From contig JAWKXO010000003.1 of NCBI GenBank assembly GCA_041396985.1, positions 62,001 to 126,000 of the forward strand: a stretch of 64,000 nucleotides of DNA, given 5' to 3'. The notes below the pieces were generated by a model, which saw nothing but the letters and a program-made list of their open reading frames with translations, did no database searches and was not told the DNA's origin. A program made the position numbers and the translations under genes. Shown here piece by piece: positions 43,673 through 52,500 of the stretch; the first letter of the stretch is position 1; each line of letters opens with the position of its first letter. The stretch is from Emcibacteraceae bacterium (lineage in GTDB: Bacteria; Pseudomonadota; Alphaproteobacteria; Sphingomonadales; Emcibacteraceae).

Positions 43673-44221
43673 ATGAAATCATCGCATGCGAGTGAAATTT
43701 CGTCCTCTATAAGACTTTTGAGAAAAGAAAAAATTCTAACTCAGGTGGATTTATCGAAGAAATTATCTGTTAAGCAATCAACAGTAAGTAGGTGGGAAAA
43801 TGGCGTGGATGAGCCTTCGGGCGAGCATTTGCCAAAACTCGTCAAGGTTCTTGAATGTACCTATGACGAACTTTACGGTGGGCTAAATAAGGATTTTGCT
43901 GAGGAAAGAGAATTATTAAATAATTTCCGTAATCTAACAAAGATGAAAAAGAAACAAATAATGCAATTTTTCTATGATAATCCGGAAGAGTTTAACGGCC
44001 AGAATATTAAGGCAAAAGCACAACACGAGATAAATAAGCTATTGTGCCAGTTGTTGAATAAGGGGTTAACGACGGGAGAGTTGAAAATTATTCTGTTTGA
44101 TCAAATTGAGAATTTGGAAACTGTTAATGATCCTCGGGAAGAAGCAGAAGCTAAAAGCAGGAACTTTGCAAGGATATTCCCTAGTTTCTTTGCACGAAAG
44201 CCTAACATGCCCACAAATTAG
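43673..44221 (+). CDS. XRE-family HTH regulator of element 2
   Basis: A 182-residue protein. Residues 10-65 form a Cro/C1-type helix-turn-helix (KILTQVDLSKKLSVKQSTVS then RWENGVDEPSGEHLPKLVKVL). The C-terminal 110 residues are helical and charged (KMKKKQIMQFF, HEINKLLCQLLNKGL) with no known domain that I can name. It is the first gene inside element 2 and reads away from the att site. A regulator of the element's cargo or excision is plausible. Confidence 0.82.
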   Translation: MKSSHASEISSSIRLLRKEKILTQVDLSKKLSVKQSTVSRWENGVDEPSGEHLPKLVKVLECTYDELYGGLNKDFAEERELLNNFRNLTKMKKKQIMQFFYDNPEEFNGQNIKAKAQHEINKLLCQLLNKGLTTGELKIILFDQIENLETVNDPREEAEAKSRNFARIFPSFFARKPNMPTN

Positions 44222-44646
44222 ATTTTTCCATGTTTAATCTAGATACTCAATTTGGTAAACACGGTTATATTTTTATCAGGAAATGCCTTCCCCCCAAGTA
44301 ATGTTCAGGCAATCCTAAATTATTCATATATTTTCTTAGACTAATCTTTATCAGTTCTCGAAAGTCCCCCATATATAATCACATGCTATACAAATCAGAG
44401 TAAGAATTAAAAATAGAAATTCTTTTGTTCATTACATCAAATATTTTGTATTATAAACTTAATACGAGAATTAATTGAGGTCTATTCGAAATTTTATTGA
44501 TCGAATTTTGAAACTATTCAAGAATTAATAATTATCAATAAACTACCCAATACTTTATAAATTAAAGCATTAATTATTGGGTCGGAAAATCTTAGAAAAA
44601 CTGATACAGATATGGACATCTTAAAAATCCACCTTAGAGTAAGACA
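44222..44646. other. AT-rich noncoding region with an inverted repeat
   Basis: 425 bases with no convincing gene. ACCCAATA (44545-44552) and TATTGGGT (44575-44582) form an inverted repeat around an inner CTTTA/TAAAG pair, about 65 bases upstream of the next start, a possible leader structure. The rest shows nothing defined. Confidence 0.45.
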
Positions 44647-45090
44647 ATGAAAAATTTTATGTTCAATTTTTATGTTATATGCACAATCATTGTTTGTTCA
44701 CTGACTACTACACCTTTGTATGCACAGGAGGGTTCAGCTGAACCTACTTCTAGATTGGTACTTGCTGATAATATTGCCAGTGAAGATAAGATAGCTGAAG
44801 TGAGTATTTTATCCCTCGTGGGATTTATCGTTGTAGCCATTAGTGTTCCATTTGTAATTAGCTTCATAATACAAATACTAATTGAAAACACATTAACGGC
44901 TTATATCTGTACCTACTGCTTAGTGGCCCTTCTTTATTACCTCCTAAGCCTAATTTTTACCGATATGTCTGGAAGCAGAAACATAATGACATATATTTTT
45001 CTGCTCTTTCCCAGTATGTTTGGTTCTTTAATTGCCCAGTTTGCTTATTACATGATGCTTGTTAAAGAAAGTAAAAATAATAAAGCTTAA
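44647..45090 (+). CDS. Small exported membrane protein, hypothetical
   Basis: A 147-residue protein with a signal peptide (MKNFMFNFYVICTIIVCSLT..., cleavage near YAQ) and three transmembrane helices (about 55-78, 84-104, 112-135). The C-terminus is Lys-rich and cytosolic. I do not recognise the family. It converges with another small membrane protein; both lie between the XRE gene and umuDC, which is typical of island cargo of unknown role. Confidence 0.6.
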   Translation: MKNFMFNFYVICTIIVCSLTTTPLYAQEGSAEPTSRLVLADNIASEDKIAEVSILSLVGFIVVAISVPFVISFIIQILIENTLTAYICTYCLVALLYYLLSLIFTDMSGSRNIMTYIFLLFPSMFGSLIAQFAYYMMLVKESKNNKA

Positions 45091-45133
45091 ACATCAAAGA
45101 GATGTGCGGATTGATTTGCTAATTTACTTAAAC

Positions 45134-45487
45134 TTACAATTCTTTTCTGGATATAATTTTTGCCAATATCCCACTGACTATTAAAGAGCATAATAATGCA
45201 AGGGATAGTAATTTTATAAATGGGAAAGCTATTGTAAAAATACCCAGAACAACAGAAATATACGCTTCTCTGTGGTTCTCAGAATTTAGTAAAGCCAAAA
45301 TGCCAAGAAAAATTGCCAGACCACCCGAAGGGACACTAGTGAAATAGAGTATACCATTTGTCGGTATTTCATCTATATTGAAATGAGATGGAGCTGGTTC
45401 GGCGTAAAATAATAATAACGAAATTATGAGGCCGAAACCGCTAATAACAATACCTAAAAGTCCTAGCTTAATCTTCTTTTTACTCAT
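45134..45487 (-). CDS. Small membrane protein, hypothetical
   Basis: A 117-residue protein with four hydrophobic helices (about 7-28, 45-65, 75-93, 95-112) and a basic tail (KIISRKEL). It resembles generic DUF4190-like small membrane proteins but without a firm match. It is co-oriented with umuDC downstream of umuC (about 95 bases). Confidence 0.6.
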   Translation of the reverse strand: MSKKKIKLGLLGIVISGFGLIISLLLFYAEPAPSHFNIDEIPTNGILYFTSVPSGGLAIFLGILALLNSENHREAYISVVLGIFTIAFPFIKLLSLALLCSLIVSGILAKIISRKEL

Positions 45488-45582
45488 TATTACGCCACTA
45501 CTAAATAATTTTACTTAAAGGTCATATAACAAAAAAACAGCAATTTGTCCATCTTTAGGTTTATTACCTTTGACCAATGCAA

Positions 45583-46833
45583 CTAGCAATAAACCTTCCT
45601 CAGCTCTCCCCACCGTGTTGTATATCTGGGACTGAGAAGATTTCTTGCCATGAACCATGTTTTGTTGGTGCCGGATATAGCGGGGCGGATGGTTTCACGG
45701 CCATGTATCTTGTTGATCCTGTCCATGGTTTTCATGAGCTGTGTTACCCTGTCTGACTGTCCACCGCCAAAGATGGATATTTGCCGTTCAGTGTCATAAA
45801 CAAGTCCGGTGAGCATTACCCCTGCTTTCTGGTAATTATGTCGTGGCTTATAGATGGCTTCCAGCACTTGTAAAGCGGCTCTTATAATGGTTCCTGCATC
45901 ATTACGGGCTTCCTGAAGAATAACCGCATGACTTGCTGAATAGCTTGTGTTCCTATCCCCATAAGGGTCAGTCCTGATAAACACATGAACCCTGTAGGCA
46001 TAGACCTTCTTGATGCGGGCTTTCTCTGCTGCCCTGTTGGCGTAAAAGGAAACCGCTTCTATCATCTCTTGCTTTGTACTGACGCGGTTCTTAAAGCCCC
46101 TGCTGACGATGATATTCTGGGGATGGGGTGGGACTTCCTCCAGAGGAATGCAACTTATGCCATTTAGTTCTCTTACTGTGCGCTCTGCCACCACGCTGAA
46201 ACGCTTTCTGACGGCTCTGGGGGCCAGTAGAGAGAGGTCATAGGCCGTATGAACCCCGAAGGCCTTTAGATGCTCTGTGAGCCGTCTGCCTATACCCCAG
46301 ACCTTATCAACCACTATCTGTTTTAAAATATCATAATCCGGTGTTTCCATGACATAGGAACCACACTGGCCTTCAAACCTTTTAGCAACATGGTTTGCCA
46401 GCTTTGCCAGTGTCTTGGTCGGGGCAATGCCGACAGAGACAGGAATACCGGTTAAACGTTCCACATCATGCTTGATGAGCTTCCCCCGTGCCTCCAGGTC
46501 ATTAAATCCCTTTAAGGACAGGAAGGCTTCATCAATGCTATAAACTTCAAGATCAGGGGTATAATTCTCAAGGACTTTCATCACCCGGTCTGACAGGTCA
46601 CCATAAAGGGCATAGTTGCTAGAGAAGACTGCAACCCGCTTTCTGACAAGGTCATCACGTACTTTAAAGAACACATCCCCCATCTTATAGCCCAGTGCCT
46701 TGGCCTCATTGGAGAGGGCAATAAGACAACCGTCATTATTGGATAAAACCACAACAGGCTTTCCTATAAGGTCAGGACGGAATACCCGCTCACAGGACGC
46801 ATAGAAGCTGTTACAGTCCACCAAGGCAAACAT
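45583..46833 (-). CDS. umuC: DNA polymerase V catalytic subunit UmuC
   Basis: A 416-residue Y-family polymerase. D6 (ALVDCNSFYAS) and D101-E102 (YSIDEAF) are the metal-binding residues; the steric-gate region is CNSFYASCE. The UmuC-specific C-terminal DUF4113-like segment ends SPRYTTRW.ELRKVYC, so the protein is full length. With UmuD' it copies damaged DNA. It starts 3 bases after umuD. Mobile-element-borne umuDC is known; here it is under its own SOS box. Confidence 0.92.
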   Translation of the reverse strand: MFALVDCNSFYASCERVFRPDLIGKPVVVLSNNDGCLIALSNEAKALGYKMGDVFFKVRDDLVRKRVAVFSSNYALYGDLSDRVMKVLENYTPDLEVYSIDEAFLSLKGFNDLEARGKLIKHDVERLTGIPVSVGIAPTKTLAKLANHVAKRFEGQCGSYVMETPDYDILKQIVVDKVWGIGRRLTEHLKAFGVHTAYDLSLLAPRAVRKRFSVVAERTVRELNGISCIPLEEVPPHPQNIIVSRGFKNRVSTKQEMIEAVSFYANRAAEKARIKKVYAYRVHVFIRTDPYGDRNTSYSASHAVILQEARNDAGTIIRAALQVLEAIYKPRHNYQKAGVMLTGLVYDTERQISIFGGGQSDRVTQLMKTMDRINKIHGRETIRPAISGTNKTWFMARNLLSPRYTTRWGELRKVYC

Positions 46834-46836
46834 GGC

Positions 46837-47256
46837 CTATAACTCGGTGATGGAGGAGGTCACAACACCCCAGACGGTAAACTCTTCAATGATGGATTTA
46901 AAATGAGGATTGGCTGGGTCAAGCTGCGGAGGATCAGATTTAAGGTTTAACCGCTTCACAGTCATATCCCCGTCAACCATAGCCACAACCACCCTGCCAT
47001 GTGTGGGCATGATACTGCGGTCAACAATAAGAAAGTCCCCGTCATTAATACCTGCCCCTGTCATGCTTTCCCCTTCAACCTTAAACAGGAAAGTGGAGGA
47101 CGGGCTCTTAATCAGTTTCTGGTTCAAATCCAGCTTATCCTCAAGCCAGTCTTCTGCCGCACTGGGAAAACCACACCTCACACGACTTGGTGCAAGAGGA
47201 AGCGAAAGGGCAATACCCGGATAAACAGGGCCAATATAGGAAATGGAATCAAGCAT
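46837..47256 (-). CDS. umuD: UmuD translesion polymerase subunit / S24 peptidase
   Basis: A 139-residue protein. The self-cleavage site is C28-G29 (RVRCGFPSAAEDW), the catalytic Ser is S64 (EGESMTGAG) and the Lys is K101 (DMTVKRL), the full set needed for RecA-stimulated cleavage to UmuD'. The ATG at 47256 lies only 10 bases from the SOS box, with GAGGG touching the start, so the leader is very short. First gene of the umuDC operon. Confidence 0.92.
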   Translation of the reverse strand: MLDSISYIGPVYPGIALSLPLAPSRVRCGFPSAAEDWLEDKLDLNQKLIKSPSSTFLFKVEGESMTGAGINDGDFLIVDRSIMPTHGRVVVAMVDGDMTVKRLNLKSDPPQLDPANPHFKSIIEEFTVWGVVTSSITEL

Positions 47257-47266
47257 CCCTCAATTA

Positions 47267-47281
47267 GAACAAAAAAAGAAC
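47267..47281 (-). promoter_or_regulatory. LexA (SOS) box upstream of umuDC
   Basis: On the minus strand GTTC-TTTTTTT-GTTC is an exact match to the alphaproteobacterial LexA direct repeat GTTC-N7-GTTC. It ends 10 bases before the umuD start, so LexA bound here would cover the promoter. Confidence 0.85.
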
Positions 47282-47462
47282 AAAAGTAAAGAAGGAAAGT
47301 AAAACTAATTTAGCAAATTACTAAATTTTATTGATGAAAGATTAAAATACAGAAGTCTAAAAGTTTACTTTTGTAATCCATTGTAAAAGTAAAATAGTAT
47401 TATTTGAAAATCTAAGATCTATGATGTGAAAGTCAATAAATAACTACCAATCCTGCATAAAG

Positions 47463-49433
47463 TCATGAGTCAAGTTTAATCCATTCTACAAAGTCTGTTC
47501 GTTTTTTATAAATTTCAATCATAATACTTTTGAGAAAAGTTTGTTGCGAGGTTAAATTTATTACAAGTGTATCCATAGCTCGAGTTAATGGTATCATAAG
47601 CCACTGTGCAGCAAAAATAAGCGCTAATTCTTCTTTTGATTTGAACTGGCCTTGGGACACTTGAGGAGATGATATAAATTGATTGAACTTAATTTCATAG
47701 AAATTATCTAAGGCGTAGTTAATAACAATCCAACCTTCTAGGCCACGACAAGATTCATATTGAACTATGCGAAGAGCATCGCGTTCTGTCGGATAATGTT
47801 CTCTAATGTCGGCTGATGTGGCATCCCAAACAAGCTTACCAGTTCTCTGAATTGCTTGCCCAGGAAGTGAGTAGGCACTATTTTCTTCATGAACAATGAG
47901 AGATGGAGGGACGCAGGCTAGCATGTCAACTGGATAGTTTCCAAGACTTGCGGCCTCCAAAATGAATTGATCGACGATTTTAGTGTTATTTTCCATTTCT
48001 CCTTCAATAATTATTATGCGGCCGCCGTTTGCTTCTGTGTTAGGTTCCAAGTCCCAATTTGATAAGCCCATTAATTCAGCACAGTCAGAAACGAAGATCG
48101 CTAAGTTGGCCTTCATACGAAGACAGCGCTTTAAGCGCCGGGGCTGAATTAACTCGCGTGCAAGCCCTAAATCCCAATTTGCTACAGAGTCACGTACATA
48201 TTGGTCTACACCATCCGCTACAACGATTTTCTTTGGTCCAAAAAATTTATGAAGGATCTTTATTTCGTTAGATGGCCAGTCCTGACCTTCATCAATGAAG
48301 ACAACGTCCCATGCAAACTCATTTGCCTGCCTTTCAATAACTAAACTAAGGTCTTCAATTGTAACAGTACCGCTAATTAAGTAATCGAGTAAGGTTTTTT
48401 TGTGTTTTTCATAGTTATCTAGAAAATCATCTTCTATTCCAATTATCCCTAATCCATACATTAATCGGCCAACAAAAGAATGAACTGTTTCGATGCCAAT
48501 TCCACCCTTCTCAATATTTCGTGGAACGCCTAATAAGGCCATTGTCCTTCTCATATCAGCAACAAGTGCTTTGTTATAAGTGAGGAATAGTGATCTCATT
48601 CCGTTAATGTCAAATTCCCTGTATGCCATTTGGAGCATAAGTACGGTTTTTCCTACCCCTCCTCGGCCTCGTAAAATGACCTGTTTCTTAGACAAATCAC
48701 TAAGCCAATTATCGGGTAACGCAGATTTAATAATTCTGTCCATCCGTCCACGGTCAAGTGCAGTTGGCTCTAAAGTTTTCATTACGGTAGCTTCTGGCGA
48801 TAGAATTGCATTAAAATTTTCATTTGGTCCGAAACTAATATTTACGAAACGGCCAATTGCTTGTGGTTGTGAAATTTGGCCTATTATATTTAGTATTTTC
48901 TCGAAGCTTGCATCTATTCCGAAACAGTTGTGCGGTCTCGTTGGCAGATCGTTCTCTCGTAATCCGGACATAAAAATCATGTCCTTTACGTATGGACTAG
49001 GTAGCCCTGCTCGTTTTAAGTATATCTTAAGTTCGAAAACTTGTTTGAAGGCTTTTTCGGTAACACATTCCCATCCACGAGGATATTTTACAGATACAAG
49101 TTTGTCATCAAACCTTACACCACTTGCATTGTGAGATTTTACTTCAATTGCTAGTGCGAAGTTTTGTATTGAAGCGCGTCGTGGCACAAAAGGTTCCCCG
49201 TTTCTAGGATAAAATTTCATCTCTACGTCAAATTCTCGAGGTTGTTCGAAGTGACCAACGAGAAATATGTCTATATCCTCGTTCTTCTGGCCGTATAGTT
49301 TAAGACTTACAAACATTTTGATGTGATCAAGCTTATGTTGGCTCAGATCAGGCCAAACTGCAAGAATTAGCTTGCGAAGATGAAGTGCTGCCTCATACTC
49401 TTGTCCTTCGTTTGCACCAACAATCTCAATCAT
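47463..49433 (-). CDS. NERD-like nuclease fused to SF1 (UvrD-type) helicase
   Basis: A 656-residue protein. Residues 1-150 form a restriction-like nuclease of NERD type: acidic residues in NEDIDIFLVGHF (about 51-62) and E97-V-K99 in FALAIEVKSH, the PD-(D/E)xK pattern. From about 230 an SF1 helicase follows: Walker A RGRGGVGKT (255-263), Walker B DVVFIDEGQDWPS (around 385), motif IV-V around RRLKRCLRM, and VI near PLTRAMDTLVIN. It lies 68 bases after the DruE-like gene, same strand, probably the last gene of that operon. NERD-helicases occur in several defence loci; here it may cut invading DNA opened by the partner helicase. Confidence 0.78.
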   Translation of the reverse strand: MIEIVGANEGQEYEAALHLRKLILAVWPDLSQHKLDHIKMFVSLKLYGQKNEDIDIFLVGHFEQPREFDVEMKFYPRNGEPFVPRRASIQNFALAIEVKSHNASGVRFDDKLVSVKYPRGWECVTEKAFKQVFELKIYLKRAGLPSPYVKDMIFMSGLRENDLPTRPHNCFGIDASFEKILNIIGQISQPQAIGRFVNISFGPNENFNAILSPEATVMKTLEPTALDRGRMDRIIKSALPDNWLSDLSKKQVILRGRGGVGKTVLMLQMAYREFDINGMRSLFLTYNKALVADMRRTMALLGVPRNIEKGGIGIETVHSFVGRLMYGLGIIGIEDDFLDNYEKHKKTLLDYLISGTVTIEDLSLVIERQANEFAWDVVFIDEGQDWPSNEIKILHKFFGPKKIVVADGVDQYVRDSVANWDLGLARELIQPRRLKRCLRMKANLAIFVSDCAELMGLSNWDLEPNTEANGGRIIIIEGEMENNTKIVDQFILEAASLGNYPVDMLACVPPSLIVHEENSAYSLPGQAIQRTGKLVWDATSADIREHYPTERDALRIVQYESCRGLEGWIVINYALDNFYEIKFNQFISSPQVSQGQFKSKEELALIFAAQWLMIPLTRAMDTLVINLTSQQTFLKSIMIEIYKKRTDFVEWIKLDS

Positions 49434-49501
49434 TTTTATCTCTCAAATTGAATTTGCATTTATTCTTGGAATTAATTATCTGTTAAAAATTCTTTTCATC
49501 A

Positions 49502-52500
49502 CTATATTCCATAATCTTTAATTTGCTGAAGAACTCTAAGACTAACTGAGGGAAGGTTAGCACGGACTTCAAGTTCATTTTCCACAATAACATGGTACTT
49601 AGAACTATTATCTCGCAAAATTGAAATCTCAGGATCAGCAGGGTGCCCGCTGGTAAGAGCACCAGATAAAGCGATAATAAATTGATTGCTACCAACTTTA
49701 GCAAGAACGGGAACTTCAATAGTATTACCTGAACCGTAGGTGACAGAAGCATTTTCTGAAAATGATATATTTCCCTCGCTACGGCGTTTAAGATCATTTA
49801 ACAGTAAGTTGGTAGATGCCTTTATCCGTTTTGCGTTGAAAACGGGAGGTTTGCCTGAAATTAAATATTCTAGTAGTTCAACGCCAACGTGTCGGTCAAG
49901 AAGTCTGTGTTCGAGTTTATTTTTAAATGTTCTGAGGCACCTATAGCAAGAAGTATCACAGGCTTCCGGGCAGTTTTTTAAAATCAAAAGCGCATTTTGA
50001 AATAACTCAAGTTCTTTACCAACTAATTGACTGGCGAATCCAGCACCACCCGGAAGAGTATCGTAAAGAAAAATTTCGACTTCTTTACCTGATTTACCAC
50101 GAATTGTTAGTGCTGGTCGGAATTCAGCCATTAATTCACTTGGTTCAATTTCAAGAATTTTACAAGCTGACTTTGCTAATGCTTCACTAATAGTCCTAAG
50201 CGCAACTTGACTAGAAAAATGAGTTGGGTGAATTTCAATTGGTTTTTCTACGCGCAACGAAAATAATCCAATATCGGTTATGAAATCAGTTCCAAGTACA
50301 ATATGTCGTGTTGGCCCAATCCCTTCACAAATCGCATTATCATCTTTTTCTGGAAAAGGTTTTTGGTGAGGGCCACCTAGACTTGGTATTGGAGAAGAAC
50401 TAGCTTCTATTCGCCCACATTTTACGCAATAGGTATAACCCTCTTCTTGTGGTCCTGTATTCGAAACTAGCAGATGTTCACGGGTACTTAAACCACGTAT
50501 GCGATCATTAGCTTGGTGCCAACCCGCACTATCTCCAGGTGTACCCATTGTGAGTTTTGCACGGGTTGCATAACTAGTTTCAGGAATTTCATCTGGTGAA
50601 GTAACTTCTTCTTCATAAATAGGATGTGCAAATCCAGGAGGACGGACCCAATACTTTGCTGGTCCAAAACCATTACTTTCACTACATGCCGGGCAGTCCT
50701 CAACGTCCCCTTTGCTGACCTCATGTCTATCAAAAGTTTTTGCATAACCACATTCTGAGCATTCCATGTAAACTTTTCGGGTTTCCCAAGCTTTATGAAG
50801 ATTTTCTTTTATTATGGAATAAATTGCGCCGGATGTGTAACACTTACCAGAAATCCAAACTTGGCGTCCAGGGGAATATTGTGATAGAGCAATGGGTAGT
50901 CCTTGGGATGGGCTAAATTTCATTATATGTCGGTAAGGGGTTGAGCGGTCTCGATCAAACACACTGAAAGTTGCAACATCGGTTGGAAAAGCATAGCGGG
51001 GCAGTTTTCCACAATAGAGTAACCGATCCAAAAGGTTACTTGGTTGAGAGGCTTGTTGTGGACGCTCTTCACCGACCTCTGGGGCTTCTTCATCACCGTC
51101 ATCATTTTCCTCTTCATTTCCCTCGCTTACAATATCTAATGAAATTGCTTCTTCAATGGCTTCGGTACAGTCTTTTACAAATTCTCCTAGTAGAATGTCT
51201 TTATCCTCTATAGAAAGCTCGTTGGGCAACCATTTTTCAATGCGATTTCGGAGCTTTGTCTCGTTTTCATTTAACCAGTTAGTAAAATCATAATAGTTAA
51301 GTGCAGAATTAGATTGTCTAAATGCTGAAACACTCCCAAGAACAGAGAATAAATCATGGGGCTGGTTAGGATCAATTTCGGAAAGTCGATCTTGGTGGTA
51401 GTTCTGGAGTAAAAATGCACGTATATGACGGCGAGTAATCTCAGGATTGTTGAGAGTTAATTTTGGATCAACAACTTTTCCTCGAATCATTTCATCTGGG
51501 AAAGAGAAATAGTGTTCATCGTGACTGTCGGCACTTCCAAATGCAAGTACAGTCGCGACAGCATTTCCACGACGCCCAGCCCGACCAGCACGTTGCTGAT
51601 AATTTGCACGACCTGGAGGCATGTTTCTCAAGGCTACACCGGAAAGTTCTCCTAGGTCTATACCAACCTCCATTGTTGTAGTGCTTGAAAGGATATCAAT
51701 TGCTGTTGAGCGGGAATTAGCATGAGTACTATTGAGTTCAATATCTTGGAAAAGAAGTTCATGCTCTTCTGCCTTCGAAAAAACATCTTCGTCCTGCGGA
51801 GCATTTAGTTGAGCGGTATGTTCAGCGGCAATCACGGCCATGGGCTCGCGAGGGGGATCTTCAAGAGCTTCTATTACAGGCTTTCTATAAAAACCTTTTC
51901 GCGCGATAAAAACAGGATCAGTACACGGACTTAAGAGGCTAACATTTTCATGTCCACATTCTATGCAATTCTGGTAAAATTGAATTGGACGATGTACAGA
52001 TCTGCATTTTGCGCAATAAACCCATTCTCCGTCAAATTGAAGAGAAAGTTCACTTCCATTTAGGTAGCGGTTTCCACCTTCTTTTGATGTTGTAAATTTT
52101 GTTAGGAGTTTGGGATGCCAATGATCCCAGAAAAATTTTCTTGCTTCTTTTTCAGGGAGTATAGCGTTTATTTGATCAAATTTAGTATTTGGGTTTCTTG
52201 ATCTAATTCTGTAACCCTCGTTTGCTTTCCTGTCAATCCAAGTCCCAGGTGTATGAGTCAGTCCAAAACCTGTCCAACAACGAATCCAAAACCTAGCTAA
52301 AGAAAGCTTTGCTTCTTCACTTTCGGCAATTTGGGAAATGTTTGGTAAAGCCAAAATAATACTTTTATTTTCATCATTTTCTTTGAGATTAGCAAGAGCT
52401 AATGATTCCATACCGTAAAATTTATCTGAAAGATTTGTAAGTATGCTTCCCAGTAATGCCTCAGGGGGTTTTTTTGATCGAAGGGAAAAGAGTATCTTAA

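Noticed and set aside
49483..49797. Small frames antisense or shifted within the giant helicase
   Set aside because: They lie inside conserved DUF1998 coding sequence and have no support of their own.
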